Assembly: GCA_046091165.1 (NCBI GenBank)
Contig: JBJTBE010000046.1
Span: 1-33,928 of the forward strand
From: F1-60-MAGs163 sp046091165
Lineage (GTDB): Bacteria; Actinomycetota; Thermoleophilia; Solirubrobacterales; Solirubrobacteraceae
Length of the DNA stretch: 33,928 nt
Direction: 5' to 3'
Position numbers and translations under genes: made by a program. Below the pieces are notes generated by a model, which made no database searches, was not told the origin of the DNA, and was given only the letters and a program-made list of their open reading frames with translations. Positions 29,187-33,928 of the stretch are shown here, in pieces (within the stretch, counting starts at the first letter, position 1; each line of letters starts with the position of its first letter).

Positions 29187-30178
29187 GCGCGCTGCTCGAC
29201 GTCCGCGACCTGAAGGTCAGCTTCGACACGCCCGACGGCGTCGTCCGTGCCGTGCAGGGGATCTCCTACTCGGTCGAGCCCGGCCGGAGCCTGGGGATCG
29301 TCGGCGAATCCGGCTCGGGCAAGACCGTCGGCACGCTCACGATCATGGGCCTCACCCGGGCGCCGAACACCGAGATCGAGGGCGAGGCCATGTTCGAGGG
29401 AGAGAACCTCCTGGCCCTCGACGAGGAGCGCATGCGCGAGATTCGCGGCAACGAGATCGCGATGATCTTCCAGGACCCGCTCTCCTCACTGCACCCCTTC
29501 TTCACCATCGGCGACCAGATGGTGGAGGCGATCCGCGTCCACCGGAAGGTCAGCAAGGGGGCCGCCGAGGACCGGGCGGCCGAGCTGCTCGGGATGGTCG
29601 GGATCCCCGATGCCCGCCAGAGGCTCTCCGGCCATCCGTACGAGCTCTCCGGGGGGATGCGCCAGCGGGTGATGATCGCCATGGCGCTGGCCAACGACCC
29701 GCGGCTGCTGATCGCCGACGAGCCCACCACCGCGCTCGACGTGACCGTCCAGGCCCAGATCCTCGAGCTGATCGCCAACCTGCAGAGGGAGACCGGCACC
29801 GCGCTGGTGATCATCACCCACGACCTCGGCGTCGTCGCCGAGGTCGCCGACGAGGTGGCGGTGATGTACGCCGGGAGCATCGTCGAGCAGGCGCCGGTCG
29901 ACGAGCTCTTCGCCCGCCCCGAGCACCCCTACACCTGGGGCCTGCTCGACTCGATCCCCCGCCTGGACCGCCCGGTATCCGAGGGCCTCACGCCGATCCC
30001 CGGGCGCCCGCCGAGCCTGCTCGCCCCGCCCTCGGGCTGCGCCTTCCACCCCCGCTGCGCCTTTGCCATGGACGAGTGCCGCTCGCTGCGCCCGCCGCTG
30101 GAGCCCTCCCCGGCCGGGCCGGAGCACCTCGTGGCCTGCCACCTCGATCCGAAGAAGCGCCGGGAGCGGGGACGATGA
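29183..30178 (+). CDS. oppD: Peptide ABC transporter ATPase, DppD/OppD type
   Basis: This 331-aa ATPase has Walker A GESGSGKT at 41-48, a Q-loop in FQDPLSSL, signature LSGGMRQRV, Walker B LLIADEPTTALD, and the switch histidine in IITHDLG. The C-terminal oligopeptide extension has HPYTWGLLDSIP and the cysteine set GCAFHPRCAFAMDEC plus a later ACH. In related mycobacterial DppD these cysteines are reported to hold an iron-sulphur cluster. The GTG start overlaps oppB and the stop overlaps oppF (ATGA). Confidence 0.95.
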   Translation: MSALLDVRDLKVSFDTPDGVVRAVQGISYSVEPGRSLGIVGESGSGKTVGTLTIMGLTRAPNTEIEGEAMFEGENLLALDEERMREIRGNEIAMIFQDPLSSLHPFFTIGDQMVEAIRVHRKVSKGAAEDRAAELLGMVGIPDARQRLSGHPYELSGGMRQRVMIAMALANDPRLLIADEPTTALDVTVQAQILELIANLQRETGTALVIITHDLGVVAEVADEVAVMYAGSIVEQAPVDELFARPEHPYTWGLLDSIPRLDRPVSEGLTPIPGRPPSLLAPPSGCAFHPRCAFAMDECRSLRPPLEPSPAGPEHLVACHLDPKKRRERGR

Positions 30179-31194
30179 GCGACCCTCTGGTCCGCGCCAC
30201 CGACCTGCAGATGCACTTCCCGCTCACGCGCGGGATCATCTTCCAGCGCCAGTACGGCTCGGTGCGCGCGGTCGACGGGATCTTCTTCGAGGTCGAGCGG
30301 GGCCAGACCCTGGGGATCGTCGGCGAGTCGGGCTGCGGAAAGAGCACCACCGGCCGGCTCGTGCTGCGGCTGCTCGAGCCGACCGGGGGCCGCATCGAGT
30401 TCGACGGCGTGGACATCACCCACCAGGGGCGCCGCGGCCTGGCCGACCTGCGCCGCAACGCGCAGATGGTCTTCCAGGACCCGTACTCCTCCCTCAACCC
30501 GCGCAAGACCGTCGGCTCGATCATCGCCGAGCCGTTCGTGATCCACGGGATGGCGCGGGAGGAGGGTGAACGCAGGCGCGAGGTCCGCGAGCTGATGGAC
30601 AGGGTCGGCCTCAACCCCGAGCACTACAACCGCTACCCGCACCAGTTCTCCGGCGGCCAGCGCCAGCGGATCGGAATCGCCCGCGCGATCGCCCTGAAGC
30701 CGAAGCTGATCGTCGCCGACGAGCCGGTCTCCGCGCTCGATGTCTCGATCCAGGCCCAGATCGTCAACCTGCTCGAGGAGCTGCGCAGCGAACTTGGCCT
30801 GACCCTGATCGTCATCTCCCACGACCTCAGCGTGGTGCGGCAGATGTGCGACCGGATCGCCGTGATGTACCTCGGGCAGATCGTGGAGACGGCCGCCGCG
30901 CAGCGGGTCTTCGACGAGCCGCGCCACCCGTACACCGGGGCGCTGCTCAGCGCCGTGCCGGTGCCCGACCCGCAGGTCGCCCGGGCCGGCGAGCGCGAGG
31001 TGCTCAGCGGCGACGTTCCCTCGCCGACCGACCCGCCGCCGGGCTGCCGCTTCCACCCGCGCTGCCCGCAGGCCCAGCCGCTCTGCTCCACCGACGAGCC
31101 GCAGCTGCGCGAGCTGGGCGACGGGACGCTCGCCGCCTGCCACTTCCCGCTCGAGCCCGGCGCGATGGCCGGGGACGGCGTGGACACCACCTGA
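30175..31194 (+). CDS. oppF: Peptide ABC transporter ATPase, DppF/OppF type
   Basis: This 339-aa second ATPase has Walker A GESGCGKS at 50-57, FQDPYSSLNPR, signature FSGGQRQRIGIARAIA, Walker B LIVADEPVSALD and VISHDLS. Its C-terminal part has HPYTGALLSAVP and CRFHPRCPQAQPLC with a later AACHF, so the four-cysteine pattern is shared with OppD. The frame opens earlier inside oppD, but ATG 30175 with the ATGA overlap is the natural start. The next gene begins 3 bases after the stop. Confidence 0.95.
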   Translation: MSDPLVRATDLQMHFPLTRGIIFQRQYGSVRAVDGIFFEVERGQTLGIVGESGCGKSTTGRLVLRLLEPTGGRIEFDGVDITHQGRRGLADLRRNAQMVFQDPYSSLNPRKTVGSIIAEPFVIHGMAREEGERRREVRELMDRVGLNPEHYNRYPHQFSGGQRQRIGIARAIALKPKLIVADEPVSALDVSIQAQIVNLLEELRSELGLTLIVISHDLSVVRQMCDRIAVMYLGQIVETAAAQRVFDEPRHPYTGALLSAVPVPDPQVARAGEREVLSGDVPSPTDPPPGCRFHPRCPQAQPLCSTDEPQLRELGDGTLAACHFPLEPGAMAGDGVDTT

Positions 31195-31197
31195 GAG

Positions 31198-32613
31198 ATG
31201 CTCTTCCCGACGGTCATCTTCGCCCTCTTCTTCCTGATCGTCCTGCCGCTCAACTGGCTGACGATGCCCCACCCGACGCGGTGGCGGGTCTTCATCATCG
31301 CGGCCAGTTACGTCTTCTACGCCTGGTGGGACCCGTGGTTTGTCCTGCTCCTGGCCGGCTCGACGTTCTTCAACCAGCTGATCGCCGTCCAGATCGGGCG
31401 CTTCCGGGAGGTCGCCCCGGCGCGCGCCAAGCTGATCCTCTGGTTCGGGATCGCCGGCAATCTCGGCTTCCTGGCCTGGTTCAAGTACTGGAACTTCTTC
31501 TCCTCCTCCATCCAGCAGTCCACCAACGCGCTCGGTATCGAGATCGATCCGGGCTTCGTCTCGACCGTGCTGCCGGTCGGCATCTCCTTCTACACCTTCA
31601 TGGCCCTCAGCTACATCATCGATACCTGGCGCGGCACCTTCCACCCGGTCTCCCTTTCGCGCTTTGCCGCCTTCCTGTCCTTCTTCCCCCACCTGGTCGC
31701 CGGGCCGATCGTTCGCCCGGCCGAGCTGATTCCGCAGTTCGACAACCCGCCCAGCCCCCGGACCGTCGACGCCACCCGCGGCTTCTGCCTTATCCTCGGC
31801 GGCCTTTTCCTCAAGGTCGTCCTGGCCACCACCTGCTCGAAGATCGTCGACCCGGTCTTCGCCAACCCCGAGATGCACAGCGCCCTGGAGACGCTGGTGG
31901 CGATCTACGCCTACGCGATCCAGATCTTCTCCGACTTCGCCGGCTACAGCACGATCGCCATCGGGATCGCGCTGCTGCTTGGCTTCCGCTTCCCGCACAA
32001 CTTCAACAGCCCGTACCGCGCAACCTCGGTCCAGGACTTCTGGCGCCGCTGGCACATGACCCTCTCGCGGTGGCTGCGCGACTACCTGTACATCCCGCTC
32101 GGCGGCAACCGCGGCAGCCGCTGGCAGGTTGACCGCAACCTGATGGCCACGATGGTCATCGGCGGCCTCTGGCACGGAGCCTCCTGGACCTTCCTGTTCT
32201 GGGGTTTCCTGCAGGGCTCGGCGCTGATCATCGAACGCAGCTTCCGCGAGCGGCGCGAGGCCCGCGGACGGCCGCCGCTCTCGCCGGTCGCCGGCTGGCT
32301 GATCACCTTCAACTTCGTCTGCTTTGCCTGGGTCTTCTTCCGGGCCGACTCGTTCGGGCAGGCCGGGGCGGTCCTCGCCCGGCTGTTCACCGGCTGGAGC
32401 ACGCCGGTCTCGGGGATCACCGCCGGGGTGCTCGCCGCGATCGCCGTCGGAATGGCCATCCAGTTCCTGCCCCCCGACTTCTGGCCTCGCCTCCAGGCCC
32501 GCCTTAGCCGGATGCCCTATTACGCACAGGGCGCCGCGGCCGGCGTGGCACTGATGGCCATCAATGTCCTCGGGCCGGCCGGCGTGGCCCCGTTCATCTA
32601 CTTCCAGTTCTGA
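31198..32613 (+). CDS. MBOAT-family O-acyltransferase (AlgI/DltB-like)
   Basis: This 471-aa polytopic membrane enzyme has about ten hydrophobic segments. MBOAT hallmarks are the N-terminal NWLTMPHPTRWRVFIIAASYVFYAWWDP, SFYTFMALSYIIDTWRG, FPHLVAGPIVRPAELIPQF, DFWRRWHMTLSRWLRDYLYIPLGGNR (His286), and the catalytic histidine in GGLWHGASWTF (His326). Such proteins pass an acyl group across the membrane to a polysaccharide or other envelope acceptor. It lies 3 bases after oppF and overlaps the next gene by one base, so it is in the transporter operon. The acceptor is not known. Confidence 0.93.
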   Translation: MLFPTVIFALFFLIVLPLNWLTMPHPTRWRVFIIAASYVFYAWWDPWFVLLLAGSTFFNQLIAVQIGRFREVAPARAKLILWFGIAGNLGFLAWFKYWNFFSSSIQQSTNALGIEIDPGFVSTVLPVGISFYTFMALSYIIDTWRGTFHPVSLSRFAAFLSFFPHLVAGPIVRPAELIPQFDNPPSPRTVDATRGFCLILGGLFLKVVLATTCSKIVDPVFANPEMHSALETLVAIYAYAIQIFSDFAGYSTIAIGIALLLGFRFPHNFNSPYRATSVQDFWRRWHMTLSRWLRDYLYIPLGGNRGSRWQVDRNLMATMVIGGLWHGASWTFLFWGFLQGSALIIERSFRERREARGRPPLSPVAGWLITFNFVCFAWVFFRADSFGQAGAVLARLFTGWSTPVSGITAGVLAAIAVGMAIQFLPPDFWPRLQARLSRMPYYAQGAAAGVALMAINVLGPAGVAPFIYFQF

Positions 32614-33668
32614 TGGCCGACGACGAACACGGACTGCCCGAGCCCGACGAGCGCCGGCGCACCATGCCCGCCGGCCACGTGCTGCTCGCCGTAGTGCTCG
32701 CTCTGGTCGTGGCCGGCGTGCTCAACGCCCGCGGCATGCACAAGACCGCGCTCTCGCAGGGCCCGGGCGTTATGCGCGACATAACCGGCTCGCTGACCGG
32801 CGCCCTGGCTGCGGTTACCGGCTTCACCCAGGTCGACCAGCCCCGCCGGCTGCTCAAGGGCGCCCTGGGCCGCTCGCAGGACGACGAGATCGTCGGCAAG
32901 GTGAAGATCGCCGCCCAGAAGCCCGCCCCGGTAGTCGCGGTCAAGCCCACCTACACGGCCGCCAAGCCGATGCGCCTCTACGTGACCGGGGACTCGCTGA
33001 TCACCGACCCCGGCTCCGTGCTGCTCGAGCAGCTCAGCTCCGACCCGGCGGTCAAGCCGGTCGCCGGCACCGACGCCCACCCGGCAACCGGGCTGGTCCA
33101 GCCGGAGATCTTCAACTGGTTCGAGTACCTGCCCCAGCAGGTCAGGGCCTACCGCCCGAACATGACCGTCGCCACCTTCGGCGCCAACGACGGCCTCGGC
33201 TTCACCGGGGTGGCTGGGGCCGAGGAGTTCGGTACCCCGGCCTGGTCGGCCGAGTACCGCCGCCGGGTCGCCGGCGTGCTCGACCAGCTGACCGCCGGCG
33301 GCAGGCAGGCCGTCTTCGTGGGGCTGCCTATCCCGCGCGACCCGGCCCTGGCCGAGCGCTGGCGCCTGATGAACCAGATCCAGAAGGAGGAGGCGGCCGG
33401 CCGCACGGGCCGCGTGGCCTGGGTCGACCTCTTCGCACGCCTGGCCGACAGCAAGGGCCGCTACACGGACTACCTGCGTGACGCCGGCGGCGGCGAGCAG
33501 CTCGCCCGCACCTCCGATGGCATCCACTACGAGCAGGCCGGCTCCGAGCGCGTGGTCGCCGCCATCCTGGAGGCGATGCGGGAGCTGGCCAACTTTGGCG
33601 ACGGCACTCCGGGCGCTCCGGCGGTGCCCGCAGCACCGGCGGTGGCGCCCACCACGCCGGCCGGCTAG
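32613..33668 (+). CDS. Membrane-anchored SGNH/GDSL hydrolase (DUF459-like), probable acyl-transfer partner of the MBOAT protein
   Basis: This 351-aa protein has a short cytoplasmic N-terminus, one TM (about 22-38), a linker, then an SGNH domain from about 119. The nucleophile is Ser128 in YVTGDSLI, the oxyanion Asn in FGANDG (190-194), and the Asp/His pair in SDGIHYEQAG (Asp303, His306). A Pro/Ala tail ends the protein. By analogy with AlgI-AlgJ/AlgX and PatA-PatB systems, the MBOAT protein would hand over an acyl group and this extracytoplasmic domain would place it on, or remove it from, the polymer. The start overlaps the MBOAT stop (TGATG). Confidence 0.9.
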   Translation: MADDEHGLPEPDERRRTMPAGHVLLAVVLALVVAGVLNARGMHKTALSQGPGVMRDITGSLTGALAAVTGFTQVDQPRRLLKGALGRSQDDEIVGKVKIAAQKPAPVVAVKPTYTAAKPMRLYVTGDSLITDPGSVLLEQLSSDPAVKPVAGTDAHPATGLVQPEIFNWFEYLPQQVRAYRPNMTVATFGANDGLGFTGVAGAEEFGTPAWSAEYRRRVAGVLDQLTAGGRQAVFVGLPIPRDPALAERWRLMNQIQKEEAAGRTGRVAWVDLFARLADSKGRYTDYLRDAGGGEQLARTSDGIHYEQAGSERVVAAILEAMRELANFGDGTPGAPAVPAAPAVAPTTPAG

Positions 33669-33673
33669 GGCGC

Positions 33674-33886
33674 TCAGTCCTCTTCGTAGAGCGACTCGCG
33701 GGCCAGCTCGCGCCCGCGCCGGTCAAAGCAGCCGATCTCCAGCGTGTCGCCGCGGTAGTCGTCGGGCGCCAGCAGGGTGAAGAGCCCCTCCTCGCTGAGC
33801 TCGCACTGGTCCACGCAGAGCCCGGCCAGCTCGCCGGTGGCGATCTCCGCGCCGCGCACCAGCGGCCGCCCCCAGACGAGGGTCAT
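33674..33886 (-). CDS. Small protein of unknown function (70 aa)
   Basis: The frame is open to the right edge, but ATG 33886 has a near-perfect AAGGAGG 5 bases upstream, so a complete 70-aa protein is likely. It begins MTLVWGRPLVRGAEIATGELAGLC and has two nearby cysteines (CVDQC) and a third further on, with an acidic C-terminus (ESLYEED). There is no membrane segment and no domain I recognise. It is convergent with the SGNH gene, with a 5-base gap. If the start lies further right, the protein is truncated here. Confidence 0.6.
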   Translation of the reverse strand: MTLVWGRPLVRGAEIATGELAGLCVDQCELSEEGLFTLLAPDDYRGDTLEIGCFDRRGRELARESLYEED

Positions 33887-33928
33887 CTTGGCCTCCTTGC
33901 CGGTCTCCCCGCGCCAGCTTCCGACCAC

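Noticed and set aside
29929..32175. A long minus-strand open frame opposite oppD, oppF and the MBOAT gene
   Set aside because: No motif, atypical composition, and full overlap with well-supported genes.

Overview
The window is very GC-rich, densely coded bacterial DNA with no gene-free stretch longer than about 200 bases. Starts are often GTG, neighbouring genes overlap by 1-4 bases, and most stops are TGA. The ribosomal/replication block rpsF-ssb-rpsR-rplI-dnaB, the OtsA variant, the PIG-V-type mannosyltransferase, the OmpR-type two-component pair and the DUF459-like SGNH protein suggest an actinobacterium. My best guess is a Thermoleophilia/Solirubrobacterales-like lineage, which is inference. 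No integrase, transposase, CRISPR array or prophage gene is visible, so this looks like ordinary chromosome.

Layout. Bases 1-3955 hold the end of a class IV PLP enzyme, then a nucleotide-sugar set: UDP-GlcNAc 2-epimerase (+), and a convergent pair of UDP-hexosamine 6-dehydrogenase and Gfo/Idh/MocA oxidoreductase (-). A beta-helix N-acetyltransferase (+) diverges from the oxidoreductase. Together these fit synthesis of an acidic sugar of the UDP-ManNAcA or UDP-ManNAc3NAcA type. Bases 4684-10404 on the minus strand carry rpsF, ssb, rpsR, rplI, dnaB, a DnaC/DnaI-like ATPase and purA. Bases 10451-16392 hold a Pro/Ala-rich membrane-anchored protein, otsA, a histidine kinase/response regulator pair, and a divergent M28-like membrane protein that lacks the zinc ligands.

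Bases 16393-20632 (-) carry thiL, infA, a class A penicillin-binding protein and an MscS-type channel. Bases 20631-24962 (+) carry a PIG-V-like mannosyltransferase, a HAD hydrolase, a CPBP intramembrane protease, an L,D-transpeptidase and pyrE, followed by a tRNA-Arg(CCU) on the minus strand. Bases 25170-33668 (+) are a peptide ABC transporter in the unusual order C-A-B-D-F, joined almost without gaps to an MBOAT O-acyltransferase and an SGNH hydrolase. A small unknown gene lies convergent at the right edge.

The clearest genome-scale signal is regulatory. Many starts that are not inside tight operons have a TAnnnT hexamer 6-11 bases upstream, which implies widespread leaderless transcription. 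Several hexamers form overlapping divergent promoters or are built on the stop codon of the gene before. The most notable protein-level oddities are the metal-ligand-free M28-like protein, the extra membrane segments in OppC, the low-complexity tails on S6 and S18, infA outside a ribosomal protein operon, a DnaC-like loader beside dnaB, and an acetyltransferase frame that has no stop before it runs about 1 kb antisense into purA.
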